Source: Coraliomargarita sp. (GTDB taxonomy: Bacteria; Verrucomicrobiota; Verrucomicrobiia; Opitutales; UBA953). Taken from it: a stretch of 64,000 nt of DNA. Each line of letters begins with the position of its first letter. Position 1 is the first letter of the stretch. The position numbers and the translations under genes are program-made. The notes beneath the pieces are model-generated. The model was given only the letters and a program-made list of their open reading frames with translations. It was not told where the DNA came from and did not search any database. The DNA is taken from positions 1 to 64,000 of the forward strand of contig JAHEJL010000005.1 of the NCBI GenBank assembly GCA_024638885.1, in the 5' to 3' direction. Shown piece by piece: positions 10,948 to 18,320 of this stretch.

Positions 10948-11565
10948 ATGAGCTTCCGCCTCGTCATCGCCATGCTGCTTCTGGCCGCCTCGCTTGGAGC
11001 TCAGGACAAGCCGATCATCAAGCCCGGCGCCGTCATCCTCGACGAGGATTACTCCAAGCCTGAGGCCGCGGGCAAGTGGACCACGGTCGGTGGCCATTGG
11101 ACGATCAAGGACGGTGTGCTGATGGGCACGGTCGGAGGTCGTAAGTCGCCGGCCCTCGTCTATCCTCGTCGCTACCATGACGTCCTGCTGACGACCCGCT
11201 TCAAGCTGGTCGACAACATCTGCCTGATCGTCCGCTTCGAAGGCTGGCGTGGTGCCCAGTCCGTGGGTCTGGTCATCTATCGCGATTCCATCTTGGTGCA
11301 GAAACTCCAGGCCCGTGATGATACGCACACGGAGAAGGGCAAGTTCGTCGACCTCGGACGGGCCACGCAGAAGATCGATGCGGGTCGATGGTATGAGCTG
11401 ACCGTGAGCATCGTCGGAGATGAGCTCAAGGCTTCCATCGAAGGGGGCGGCTCGGTCTCGGTCAAGAACCCCGGCTTCGATGTCGATCACTCCGAGGTCG
11501 CCGTGGTCTTCAGCGGCGGCGTCGGTTACCTCAGCAAGCTGAAGGCCGTCGTGCCGGGTCAGTGA
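10948..11565 (+). CDS. Secreted LamG/DUF1080-like beta-sandwich protein
   Basis: This 205-residue protein has a signal peptide (MSFRLVIAMLLLAASLGAQ, then DKPIIKPG). One jelly-roll domain follows, with DEDYSKPEAAGKWTTVGGHWTIKDGVLMG at its start and WYELTVSIVGDELKASIEG near its end. This pattern matches the concanavalin-A-like fold of DUF1080 and laminin-G proteins, which are abundant in Verrucomicrobiota and often bind or process glycans. No active-site residues are recognisable. Its exported propeller neighbour upstream is on the same strand. The gene ends 3 bases from the convergent DUF1826-like gene. Confidence 0.7.
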   Translation: MSFRLVIAMLLLAASLGAQDKPIIKPGAVILDEDYSKPEAAGKWTTVGGHWTIKDGVLMGTVGGRKSPALVYPRRYHDVLLTTRFKLVDNICLIVRFEGWRGAQSVGLVIYRDSILVQKLQARDDTHTEKGKFVDLGRATQKIDAGRWYELTVSIVGDELKASIEGGGSVSVKNPGFDVDHSEVAVVFSGGVGYLSKLKAVVPGQ

Positions 11566-11567
11566 TG

Positions 11568-12263
11568 TCAGCTGATCAGCAGCAGCCGCGGTGAGCCCGG
11601 CCTGTTTTCCGGGGCGCGGTGGACGCACGGCGCCACGGGGCTGCCGGGCCAGCGCGTGGCGATGCGCCAGAGCGCGAACGTGCCGAAGGGGTAGGGCGTC
11701 GCGCCCGGCTTGGGGGCGTAGTGCGAGTCGTAGCTGTGCTCGTGCAGGTATTCGGCGAAACCGGCGTCGTCCAGGCCGCCGTATTCCTTGAGCAGTTCCG
11801 CGCGGATCTCGGGGAGCTCGACCTTGAGCCACGCGTCTTCGTTGCGGAGGCCTTCGCTGCAGGCGCCGTGGTAGGTGCAGAGCCACGTGTCGACCTCGAC
11901 CGGCGCGCTGTCGACGTGGAACGAGGTCACGTCCGTCGGCACCGTGCCGGCGTCCGGACCGCGTACGCAGTCATAGACGCAGTTGAGCGAAGGGGCGAGG
12001 TCGTGGTCGCGCAGGAGTTGCTGGTCCGCGAGCATCGCCTCGGCGGCGAGCTTGCCCGCCGGCGTCAGGTCGAGGGCGCGGACGCGTTCGTCTTCGAGCG
12101 CGACGATGCCTTCGCCGGGGCCGAGCTTCGCGATGACCTCGGCGTAGTCGCCGGGCAGGGTGCGTGCCCAGCAGAGCGCGTTGACGCCGTCGGCGAAGCG
12201 CGTGGAACGCAGCTCCGCGAAGCTCCCGACGTGGCGCACGCGCGGCTGGCCGGCGCCGCTCAC
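11568..12263 (-). CDS. DUF1826-like protein of unknown function
   Basis: This 231-residue protein has no signal or membrane segment. The region FHVDSAPVEVDTWLCTYHGACSEGL and the C-terminal PCVHRAPENRPGSPRLLLI resemble DUF1826 (histidine and cysteine in a cupin-like setting, and HRxP near the end), a family often linked to zinc handling in proteobacteria. It starts with GTG, overlapping the parA stop by four bases (GTGA), so it is translated with parA. Its function is unknown and the family assignment rests only on these motifs. Confidence 0.6.
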   Translation of the reverse strand: MSGAGQPRVRHVGSFAELRSTRFADGVNALCWARTLPGDYAEVIAKLGPGEGIVALEDERVRALDLTPAGKLAAEAMLADQQLLRDHDLAPSLNCVYDCVRGPDAGTVPTDVTSFHVDSAPVEVDTWLCTYHGACSEGLRNEDAWLKVELPEIRAELLKEYGGLDDAGFAEYLHEHSYDSHYAPKPGATPYPFGTFALWRIATRWPGSPVAPCVHRAPENRPGSPRLLLIS

Positions 12264-13036
12264 TTCAGCGCGAAGCGCTTGGCGAACTCCTTGGCGAGCG
12301 CGTCGTAGGCGACGGCGCCCGGGGAGTGGACGTCATACTGGAAGATCGTCTGGCCGTGGCTCGGGCACTCCGACAGGCGGATGGTGCGCGGGATCATCGC
12401 GTCCATGACGAGGGCGGGGAAGTGGGTCTTCACTTCCTCGACGACCTGGCGGGAGAGCTTCGTGCGCACGTCGTACATCGTCATCACGATCGCGCCGACG
12501 GTGAGCTTGTCGCTGGCGCCGGCGGCCTTGAGCTGGTCGACCACGCCGAGGATCTGGCCGAGGCCTTCCATCGCGAGGTATTCGGTCTGCAGCGTGACGA
12601 TCAGGTGGTCCGACGCGCCGAGGGCGTTCATCGAGAGCATGCCGAGGGCCGGCGGGCAGTCGATGAGGATGGCCTTGTATTTGCCGGAGGCGACGACCGG
12701 GGCGAGGGCTTCGCGCAGGCGGCCGAGGTAGTTCTCGGCCTGCGAGAGTTCGGATTCGACGGCGGCGAGGTCGACCTCGGACGGGATCAGGTCGAGCTTC
12801 TCGGTGGACGTCGCGACGATCATGTCGGCGGCCTTGGCCTCGCCATGCAGGACCTTGTAGAGGGACTTGCCTTCGGTCTTCTCGATGCCGAGCGCGCTGG
12901 TCGCGTTGGCCTGGGCGTCGAGGTCGATGATGAGGGTCGGGACGCCGAGGCGCGCGAGGCCGGCGCCGAGGTTCACGGTGGTGGTCGTCTTGCCGACGCC
13001 GCCCTTCTGGTTCGCGATGGAGAAGACCTTGGCCAC
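12260..13036 (-). CDS. parA: ParA/Soj-family partition ATPase
   Basis: ParA-type ATPases bind DNA and position cargo such as chromosomes or protein complexes. The 258-residue protein has the deviant Walker A KGGVGKTTT (11-19), DLDAQANAT, the switch region LIDCPPALGML and the family length. The start is GTG, directly abutting the fabV stop. No parB follows (the next gene is DUF1826-like) and I saw no parS-like TGTTTCACGTGAAACA in the window. It could be the chromosomal Soj with parB elsewhere, or an orphan ParA with another cargo. Confidence 0.88.
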   Translation of the reverse strand: MAKVFSIANQKGGVGKTTTTVNLGAGLARLGVPTLIIDLDAQANATSALGIEKTEGKSLYKVLHGEAKAADMIVATSTEKLDLIPSEVDLAAVESELSQAENYLGRLREALAPVVASGKYKAILIDCPPALGMLSMNALGASDHLIVTLQTEYLAMEGLGQILGVVDQLKAAGASDKLTVGAIVMTMYDVRTKLSRQVVEEVKTHFPALVMDAMIPRTIRLSECPSHGQTIFQYDVHSPGAVAYDALAKEFAKRFALK

Positions 13037-14239
13037 TTAGGCGTCCTCGATGGGGCGTTCGACTTCGGTCGGGGCCTCGTAGTCGATGCCGGCGAGGCCG
13101 AAGCCGAAGTTCTTCATGAAGTCGGACTGGTAGCCGGCGAAGTCGGCATGCGCGTCGAAGGTCTCGGTCGTGACGTGGGGCCAGGCTTCGAAGACGGCCT
13201 TCTGGACGTCGGGCGCCATTTCCCAGTCGTCGATGCGGACGCGGCCGTTCTCGTCGAAGTCGAGGGCGTTGCCGTTGTACATCTGCTTCTCGAAGAGGCG
13301 CTGGATCTGCTCGATGCAGCCTTCGTGCGTGCCCTTCGCCTTCATGATCTTGAAGAGCAGCGAGACGTAGAGGGGGACGACGGGGATGGCGGAGCTGGCC
13401 TGCGTGACGACGGCCTTGTTCACGGACACGAAGGCGCGGCCGCGGTGGAGCTTCATCAGGCTGTCGATCTTACGGCCGGCGCGCTCGAGGTCTTCCTTGG
13501 CCTTGCCGATGGTGCCATCCTTGTAGATAGGCCAGGTCACCTGCGGTCCGATGTAGGAGTAGGCGACGGTCTGGCAGCCTTCCTTGAGGACGCCGGCGCC
13601 GTCGAGGGCGTTCATCCAGAGTTCCCAGTCTTCGCCGCCCATGACCTTGACCGTCTGCGCGATGTCGTCGGCGGAGGCGGTCTCGAGGGTGACCTCGTTC
13701 ACGACCTTCTTGTCGGTATCGAGGTTCTTGGCGTGGAAGGGGGCGCCGGTCGGCTTGAGGACGGACTTGTAGGTCACGCCGTCGGGAGCGGTGCGACGCG
13801 GGGAGGCGAGGGAGTAGACGATGAGGTCGACCTTGCCGCCGGGCATCTTGGACTTGATCGACTCGATGACCTGGGCCTTGAGCTCGGCCGAGAAGGCGTC
13901 GCCGTTGAGGGAGACGGCCTTGAGGCCGGCCTTCTTCGCTTCGGCGTGGAAGCCGGCGGTGTTATACCAGCCGGGCGAGCCGGGCTTGTCGCCTTCGCCG
14001 TTGCGCTCGAAGAACACGCCGAGCGTGGCGGCGCCCGAACCGAAGGCGGCGGAGATGCGGGAAGAGAGGCCGTAGCCGGTGGAGGCGCCGATCACCAGGA
14101 CCGACTTGGGGCCACCCTGGATGGGCTGACGGGACTTGACGTAGGCGATCTGCTCGCGGACCGCCGCGGCGCAGCCGTCGGGGTGGGAGGTGATGCAGAT
14201 GAACCCGCGCACGCGAGGCTTCAGGACTTGCTGGGACAT
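13037..14239 (-). CDS. fabV: Trans-2-enoyl-ACP/CoA reductase FabV
   Basis: FabV reduces the trans-2 double bond of enoyl-ACP (or enoyl-CoA) with NADH, the last step of a fatty-acid elongation cycle, and is insensitive to triclosan. The 400-residue protein has the family length and the motifs VLVIGASTGYGLSSRI (NADH binding) and the catalytic Y-X8-K in YKDGTIGKAK. MEWEMA-like and C-terminal DFDENGRVRIDDWEM regions are also characteristic. I chose the ATG at 14239; the open frame extends 34 codons further but reads through repeat DNA of element A. parA starts directly after its stop. Confidence 0.95.
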   Translation of the reverse strand: MSQQVLKPRVRGFICITSHPDGCAAAVREQIAYVKSRQPIQGGPKSVLVIGASTGYGLSSRISAAFGSGAATLGVFFERNGEGDKPGSPGWYNTAGFHAEAKKAGLKAVSLNGDAFSAELKAQVIESIKSKMPGGKVDLIVYSLASPRRTAPDGVTYKSVLKPTGAPFHAKNLDTDKKVVNEVTLETASADDIAQTVKVMGGEDWELWMNALDGAGVLKEGCQTVAYSYIGPQVTWPIYKDGTIGKAKEDLERAGRKIDSLMKLHRGRAFVSVNKAVVTQASSAIPVVPLYVSLLFKIMKAKGTHEGCIEQIQRLFEKQMYNGNALDFDENGRVRIDDWEMAPDVQKAVFEAWPHVTTETFDAHADFAGYQSDFMKNFGFGLAGIDYEAPTEVERPIEDA

Positions 14240-14300
14240 GGGCACACCTTTGGAGGGGGAGGGGATGAGTTCAATCTGGAATTGGGAGTTAAGGCAGGTG

Positions 14301-14335
14301 TTGGCGGTTGGCGGCTGGCGGTTGGCGATCAGGGT
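14301..14335 (+). repeat. Left heptad arm of element A
   Basis: Five 7-base units in perfect register, consensus TTGGCGG, with the last unit degenerate. A possible further unit, GCAGGTG, precedes it at 14294-14300. Confidence 0.8.
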
Positions 14336-14456
14336 AAGCATGAAAAGAGCGGAGAGGGAGGTTGCTGGGGGTCGGAAGTAGGGTGGGTGCTTCAGGCGGT
14401 TGGTAGGTAATCGCGGGAAGTGCGTCGGCCGTGGCTATCTTGATGCTAGGTCGCCT

Positions 14457-14912
14457 ATGCATCCCCAAGAGAATCCCAAGGTGGTGAGCTATCGTGACCT
14501 TTCGGCGTGGAAGTCGGCCAAGGCCCTTGCGGTCGAGGTCTATCGGGCCGTCAACGCCGTGTCGGTGCGGAACGATTTCGCCCTTGTCGACCAGCTACGA
14601 CGGTCGGCGATTTCCATCCCGTCCAACATCGCCGAGGGTGCCGGCAGAGGCACGAATCAGGACGCCCTCCGGTTCCTGTACATCGCCAGGGGCTCTTTGT
14701 GCGAGCTTCGCACCCAGTTGGAGGTGATTCATGAGGCCGGCCTCTTGGATTCGCGCTTATGCGAGTCGCTTTTAGGACGCACGGAAGAGGCGGGCCGTCT
14801 CCTCGGAGGGCTGGTTCGTTTTCGCGCTTCGCGTCGCGATGGTGATTCGGAGGCTCCGTCCTCCGCCAGGCCATCGTCGCCGTCGTTCCGTCCGCCCGAT
14901 GTTCGTCGCTAG
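14457..14912 (+). CDS. Four-helix-bundle protein, S23 / 23S rRNA intervening-sequence protein family (copy A)
   Basis: This 151-residue protein has the family hallmarks: a helix beginning SYRDLSAWKSAKALAVEVYRAV, then DQLRRSAISIPSNIAEGAGRG, and LRFLYIARGSLCELRTQLEV. S23 proteins form pentameric four-helix bundles. They are found inside intervening sequences of split 23S rRNA genes and as stand-alone genes of unknown function; a relative (Avd) assists retrohoming in diversity-generating retroelements. The core ends near LLGGLVRFR and is followed by an unusual tail of about 28 residues rich in Ser, Pro and Arg. The DNA of this tail contains a hairpin (GGAGG/CCTCC near 14851-14866), so the tail may be read-through of a lost stop. 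It lies inside element A. Confidence 0.88.
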   Translation: MHPQENPKVVSYRDLSAWKSAKALAVEVYRAVNAVSVRNDFALVDQLRRSAISIPSNIAEGAGRGTNQDALRFLYIARGSLCELRTQLEVIHEAGLLDSRLCESLLGRTEEAGRLLGGLVRFRASRRDGDSEAPSSARPSSPSFRPPDVRR

Positions 14913-14989
14913 CGTTTAAGTGTCCGGTGGGCTTCATAACCCTTGCTTGTGGGGTCTGCTTGCGGATTGTTGCCACCTTCGCGGTCCTG

Positions 14990-15017
14990 CCGCCAACCGC
15001 TCACCGCCTACCGCTTC
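14990..15017 (-). repeat. Right heptad arm of element A
   Basis: Four 7-base units, inverted relative to the left arm. On the minus strand they read GAAGCGG, TAGGCGG, TGAGCGG and TTGGCGG. The arm ends 10 bases before the aminotransferase start codon, so it occupies that gene's ribosome-binding region. Confidence 0.8.
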
Positions 15018-15027
15018 CATCTTTCCC

Positions 15028-16197
15028 ATGTTCAGCACCCGACTCGCGTTCGCCGACACGACCAACGCCCTCAGCAAGGCGAAGGCGAAGCGACTCGCGG
15101 CCGGTCAGCCGGTGCTCGACCTGTCCGATTCCAATCCCGCCAACGCGGGCTTCGCGTGGTCCGCCGCCGACCTCGGTCCGTTGCTCCGCCGCGACGGCGT
15201 CCAGCGCCAGGATCCCAATCCGCTCGGCATGGCCTCGGCCCGCACGGCGATCTCCGATTACTATTCTTCGCGCGGCGCCCGCGTGCCCGTCGACCAGCTC
15301 TTCCTTACGGCCAGCACGAGCGAAGCCTACTCCTGGGTCTTCAAGCTGCTTTGCAATCCGGGCGACGAGGTGCTCGTGCCCGAGCCGGCCTACCCGTTGC
15401 TCGAGGTCATCGCCGCCCTCGAAGGCGTGACGCTCCGTCCGTATCAGCTCGTGCAGCTCGCCGGCGAGTGGGTGATCGACGCGACCACGCTGAGCGTGAA
15501 CCGCCAGACGCGCGCGGTCCTCTGCATCAATCCTTCCAACCCGACCGGCGCGTTCGTCGGCCGTCGCGACCGCGACGTGCTGCGCGGCTTCGCGCTCAAG
15601 CACGGCCTCGCGATCGTGTGCGACGAGGTCTTCCTCGATTACCCCGCCGAAGGCGTCGCCTCGCCGGGCACGTGGGCCGGCGAAGCCAACGTGATGACGT
15701 TCGTCCTCAGCGGACTCTCCAAGGTCGCGCTCGCTCCGCAGCTCAAGCTCGGTTGGATCGTCGTCGCCGGCCCGGCCGCCTCGACGCTCGAGGCCTGCCG
15801 ACGTCTCGAGCACATCGCCGACGCCTTCCTTTCGGTGAACACTCCGGCCCAGCTGGCCTTGCCGGACCTGCTCCGTCGCGCCGAGCCGCTCCGCGCCCTC
15901 GTCCGCACCCGCGTCGCCCAAGGAGAGGCCACGCTGCGTGCCTGGGCCACCTCGACCGCCTCCGGCTGCACGGTCCTTCCGCGCCCGGCCGGCTGGACCG
16001 CCATCCTGACTTTGCCCCCCGGCGTGCACGAAGATCGCTTCCTGATGAACGCCCTCAGCGAGGGCGTCTGGGCGCATCCCGGTTATTTCTATGGGATGCC
16101 GACCACCGTCCCGAGCGTCGTTTTGAGCCTTTTGACCCCTCCGGACGCCCTTTCGGCGGGCCTCCAGGGGCTCGACCGGGCTTTGAAGCGGACTTAA
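15028..16197 (+). CDS. PLP-dependent class I/II aminotransferase
   Basis: This is a 389-residue fold-type I enzyme. It shows the substrate motif SNPAN, NPSNPTGA (about 169-176), the cofactor-binding VCDEVFLDY, and the PLP lysine in SGLSKVALAP (Lys232), then an arginine-containing C-terminal domain. It resembles aspartate/alanine-type aminotransferases, and the amino donor cannot be told from the sequence. I chose the ATG at 15028: the open frame extends 36 codons upstream, but only through element A repeats. The right arm of element A ends 10 bases before the start, so no normal Shine-Dalgarno is present. It is the only gene in its unit; rpmB follows with its own promoter region. Confidence 0.88.
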   Translation: MFSTRLAFADTTNALSKAKAKRLAAGQPVLDLSDSNPANAGFAWSAADLGPLLRRDGVQRQDPNPLGMASARTAISDYYSSRGARVPVDQLFLTASTSEAYSWVFKLLCNPGDEVLVPEPAYPLLEVIAALEGVTLRPYQLVQLAGEWVIDATTLSVNRQTRAVLCINPSNPTGAFVGRRDRDVLRGFALKHGLAIVCDEVFLDYPAEGVASPGTWAGEANVMTFVLSGLSKVALAPQLKLGWIVVAGPAASTLEACRRLEHIADAFLSVNTPAQLALPDLLRRAEPLRALVRTRVAQGEATLRAWATSTASGCTVLPRPAGWTAILTLPPGVHEDRFLMNALSEGVWAHPGYFYGMPTTVPSVVLSLLTPPDALSAGLQGLDRALKRT

Positions 16198-16267
16198 GGG
16201 GTAATTACCGCTTGCCAACGGCCCCGGCACTCCTTTGCTCCGACTTTCCAAAAGGAGCCCGAACACT

Positions 16268-16498
16268 ATGTCCCGTATCTGCAGCGTCACCGGCAAGCGC
16301 CCCGTCAAGGGCCGCCGAATCATTCACCGCGGTCAGTCCAAGAAGAGCGGCGGTATCGGCTTCCAGCTCGTGAAGCAGACCAAGCGCACGTTCAAGCCGA
16401 ACGTCCAGCGCATCCGCGTCCTCCAGCCTAACGGCTCGGTGAAGCGCCAGTGGGTTTCGGTCAAGGCCCTCAAGGCCGGCCTCGTCACCAAGGCCTAA
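16268..16498 (+). CDS. rpmB: 50S ribosomal protein bL28
   Basis: bL28 is a small basic structural protein of the large ribosomal subunit. The 76-residue product begins MSRICSVTGKRPVKGRRI and contains KQTKRTFKPNVQRIRVLQPNG, both diagnostic. A good Shine-Dalgarno (AAAGGAG) lies 10 bases before the ATG, one of the few clear ones in this window. Upstream, TTGCCA at 16212 resembles the -35 boxes of rpoZ and nth. A strong terminator follows the stop. It is transcribed alone, without rpmG. Confidence 0.97.
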   Translation: MSRICSVTGKRPVKGRRIIHRGQSKKSGGIGFQLVKQTKRTFKPNVQRIRVLQPNGSVKRQWVSVKALKAGLVTKA

Positions 16499-16520
16499 GC
16501 CTCGGTTTCACGACCCCAGC

Positions 16521-16550
16521 AAAAACCCGCCGTGACCCGGCGGGTTTTTT
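16521..16550. terminator. Bidirectional intrinsic terminator, rpmB / dgkA
   Basis: Stem ACCCGCCG-tgacc-CGGCGGGT, flanked by five A residues on the left and six T residues on the right. It can end both rpmB (+) and the convergent dgkA (-). Confidence 0.9.
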
Positions 16551-16574
16551 GTGCCCGGAGCAGGGCGGGGTGGC

Positions 16575-16970
16575 TTAGGCGAACTTCTGCCAGAGCACCG
16601 TGCCCCAGATGGCCAGGGCGATGACGATGGTCAGGAAGACCGCGGCGCTGCCCATGTCCTTGGCGCGCTTGGCCAGCGGATGGCGCTCCAGCGAGATGTG
16701 GTCGGTGTTGGCCTCGATGGCCGAGTTGATGAGCTCGACGATCAGGATCAGCTGCAGGGAGGAGAAGAGCAGGGCCTTCTCGAGCAGGCTGACCGGCACG
16801 AACCACGCGACGATCGAGAGGGGGATGACCACCATGAGCTCCTGCTTGAAGGCCTCCTCGTGGGTGGCCGCGGCCTTGAGGCCGTCCCAAGTATAGCCGA
16901 GGGCGCTGACCAGGCGGGAAAAGCCGCCTTTGGACTTCATGGACTGGCCGTAGGGCTCCGGGTTGGACAT
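16575..16970 (-). CDS. dgkA: Diacylglycerol/undecaprenol kinase family protein
   Basis: DgkA-family enzymes phosphorylate diacylglycerol or undecaprenol at the inner membrane. The 131-residue protein has three hydrophobic helices (about 50-68, 72-90 and 108-128). It carries the family motif ELINSAIEANTDHISLERHPLAKRAKDMGSAAV with the conserved Glu, Asn and Asp residues. The start at 16970 gives MSNPEPYGQ; an ATG ten codons later is an alternative, and neither has a Shine-Dalgarno. DgkA versus undecaprenol kinase cannot be settled from the sequence. It is monocistronic, between rpmB and rpoZ. Confidence 0.9.
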   Translation of the reverse strand: MSNPEPYGQSMKSKGGFSRLVSALGYTWDGLKAAATHEEAFKQELMVVIPLSIVAWFVPVSLLEKALLFSSLQLILIVELINSAIEANTDHISLERHPLAKRAKDMGSAAVFLTIVIALAIWGTVLWQKFA

Positions 16971-17031
16971 CTGGAGGCACCTTAGGCCCTGTTTTCGCAG
17001 GGGAAAGGCAATTTTGGCCCCCAAAAATCGC

Positions 17032-17059
17032 TTGCCAGAGGGGGGTGCTACCCTAGGTT
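17032..17059 (+). promoter_or_regulatory. Candidate rpoZ promoter
   Basis: TTGCCA (17032-17037), 16 bases, then TAGGTT (17054-17059), about 28 bases before the rpoZ ATG. TTGCC-type -35 boxes recur upstream of rpmB, argS and nth in this window. Confidence 0.4.
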
Positions 17060-17087
17060 CAGTGGTTCCTTAGTCGGAAAACCAACC

Positions 17088-17333
17088 ATGCGCGACGATT
17101 ACCTCCAGGAAGCCCGTAAGATCATCCCTGATGCGAACATTCTCATCAACGTGATCTCCAAGCGCGTGAAGCAGCTTCGCAGCACGGCCGACTACTCCGT
17201 CCAGCCCCCGAAGTATAACCACACCCTGGGCGACGTGTTCGAAAAGCTTTCCCCCGAAGACATCGCCCTGCGCGAAGTCATCGAAGGCCGCATCTCCTGG
17301 GAGTTCCGCCCCGAAGACCGTCTGCCTGCCTAA
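17088..17333 (+). CDS. rpoZ: DNA-directed RNA polymerase omega subunit
   Basis: Omega helps assemble RNA polymerase by chaperoning beta-prime. The 81-residue product has the omega helical core with ANILINVISKRVKQL (compare the usual xxLVxVAAKRARQL) and the acidic SPEDIALREVIEGRISWE near the C-terminus. It begins MRDDYLQEARKI, in the style of Verrucomicrobiota omega proteins. Length fits. smpB follows 52 bases downstream on the same strand and trmL overlaps smpB, so the three are probably one operon. Sequence divergence from proteobacterial omega leaves a little doubt. Confidence 0.85.
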   Translation: MRDDYLQEARKIIPDANILINVISKRVKQLRSTADYSVQPPKYNHTLGDVFEKLSPEDIALREVIEGRISWEFRPEDRLPA

Positions 17334-17385
17334 GGCGGCTTTCCGCTCCAGCCGGTCTCCCGGCGCGTAGCCTTTTCGTTTTCCG

Positions 17386-17853
17386 ATGGCCGCCCGCCGC
17401 GAACAGTCTCTTCCCGAGGTCAACAACCCGAAGGCGGGTCGCGACTATTTCATCGGCCCGACCTACGAGGCCGGGATCGTCCTGCGCGGCACCGAGGTGA
17501 AGTCCCTTCGCGCCGGCCGGGCCAACATCGCCGACGCGTTCATCAAGATCAGCCCGAAGGGCGTGATGCTCTACCACGCGCACATCGCGGAGTATGATTT
17601 CGGCAACCTCAACAACCACGCCTCCTACCGCACGCGCCAGCTGCTGCTGAAGCAGGCCGAGGTCGAGAAGATCGCCGCGGAGATCCAGTCCGGCGGCCAT
17701 GCCATCGTGCCGTTGAAGATCTACTTCAAGCATGGCCTCGCGAAGTGCCTGCTCGCCGTGGGCAAGGGCAAGAAGATGCACGACAAGCGACAGGACATCA
17801 AGGAACGCGAAGCGAAGCGCGAGATCTCGCGCGCGATGAGCCGACGGAAGTGA
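17386..17853 (+). CDS. smpB: SsrA-binding protein SmpB
   Basis: SmpB binds tmRNA and is essential for trans-translation of stalled ribosomes. The 155-residue protein has the OB-fold motifs NPKAGRDYFIGPTYEAGIVLRGTEVKSLRAGRANIADAF and a basic C-terminal tail (KGKKMHDKRQDIKEREAKREISRAM) that enters the mRNA channel. Length is normal. tmRNA itself is not in the window. The stop TGA overlaps the trmL start GTG. Confidence 0.97.
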   Translation: MAARREQSLPEVNNPKAGRDYFIGPTYEAGIVLRGTEVKSLRAGRANIADAFIKISPKGVMLYHAHIAEYDFGNLNNHASYRTRQLLLKQAEVEKIAAEIQSGGHAIVPLKIYFKHGLAKCLLAVGKGKKMHDKRQDIKEREAKREISRAMSRRK

Positions 17854-18320
17854 AGCCGCCGCTCCACCTCGTCCTGCTCCGTCCGGAGATCCCGCCGAAC
17901 ACCGGCAACGTCGGCCGCATGTGCGCCGTCACGGGTTGCGTGCTGCACCTCGTCCACCCTTTGGGTTTCAGGATCGACGACGCGAAGCTCCGCCGCGCCG
18001 GCATGGACTACTGGCACGAGCTCGACGTCCGCCATCATGACAATTGGGAGGCCTTCCTGGCCTCGCCCGGCCGCCCCGAGCGACTCTGGCTTTTCACGAC
18101 CAAGACGACGCGCGGCCTCTGGGACGCCCGGTTCCAGGAAGGCGATGGCCTGGTCTTCGGTAACGAGGGCTCCGGCACGCCCGAAGAGATCCACGCCTGG
18201 TTCGGCCCCGATCGCGAGGTGAAGATCCCCCACTTCAACGACAAGACCCGTTCGCTCAACCTCTCGACCGCCTGCGGAATCGCGACGTATGAGGCGTTGA
18301 GGCAGATCAAGTGCAGATGA
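17850..18320 (+). CDS. trmL: tRNA (cytidine/uridine-34 2'-O)-methyltransferase TrmL
   Basis: TrmL is a SPOUT enzyme that methylates the wobble ribose of tRNA-Leu. The 156-residue protein has LVLLRPEIPPNTGNVGRMCAVTG, the SAM-knot motifs LVFGNEGSGTPEE and RSLNLSTACGIATYEALRQ, and the family length (about 155). The start is GTG in a GTGA overlap with the smpB stop. The last codons and the TGA stop lie inside the left arm of S23 element B, so the C-terminus (KCR) may have been set by that insertion. Confidence 0.93.
   Translation: MKPPLHLVLLRPEIPPNTGNVGRMCAVTGCVLHLVHPLGFRIDDAKLRRAGMDYWHELDVRHHDNWEAFLASPGRPERLWLFTTKTTRGLWDARFQEGDGLVFGNEGSGTPEEIHAWFGPDREVKIPHFNDKTRSLNLSTACGIATYEALRQIKCR

Larger units (their letters stand above)
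14301..15018. mobile_element. S23 element A: four-helix-bundle gene bounded by heptad-repeat arms
   Basis: An inverted repeat surrounds one S23 gene. The left arm (14301-14335) is TTGGCGG, TTGGCGG, CTGGCGG, TTGGCGA and TCAGGGT in exact 7-base register. The right arm (14990-15017) is CCGCCAA, CCGCTCA, CCGCCTA and CCGCTTC, which on the other strand reads NNRGCGG four times. About 25 of 30 positions match between the arms. The element fills the gap between the divergent fabV and aminotransferase genes. No target-site duplication is visible. Mobility is inferred, not shown. Confidence 0.55.

Noticed and set aside
12260..13036. Plasmid partition locus
   Set aside because: No parB, iteron or replication gene is nearby; all surroundings are chromosomal housekeeping genes.
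14301..15018. Insertion sequence with transposase
   Set aside because: The only gene inside is an S23 four-helix-bundle protein without transposase motifs, and no target-site duplication is seen.
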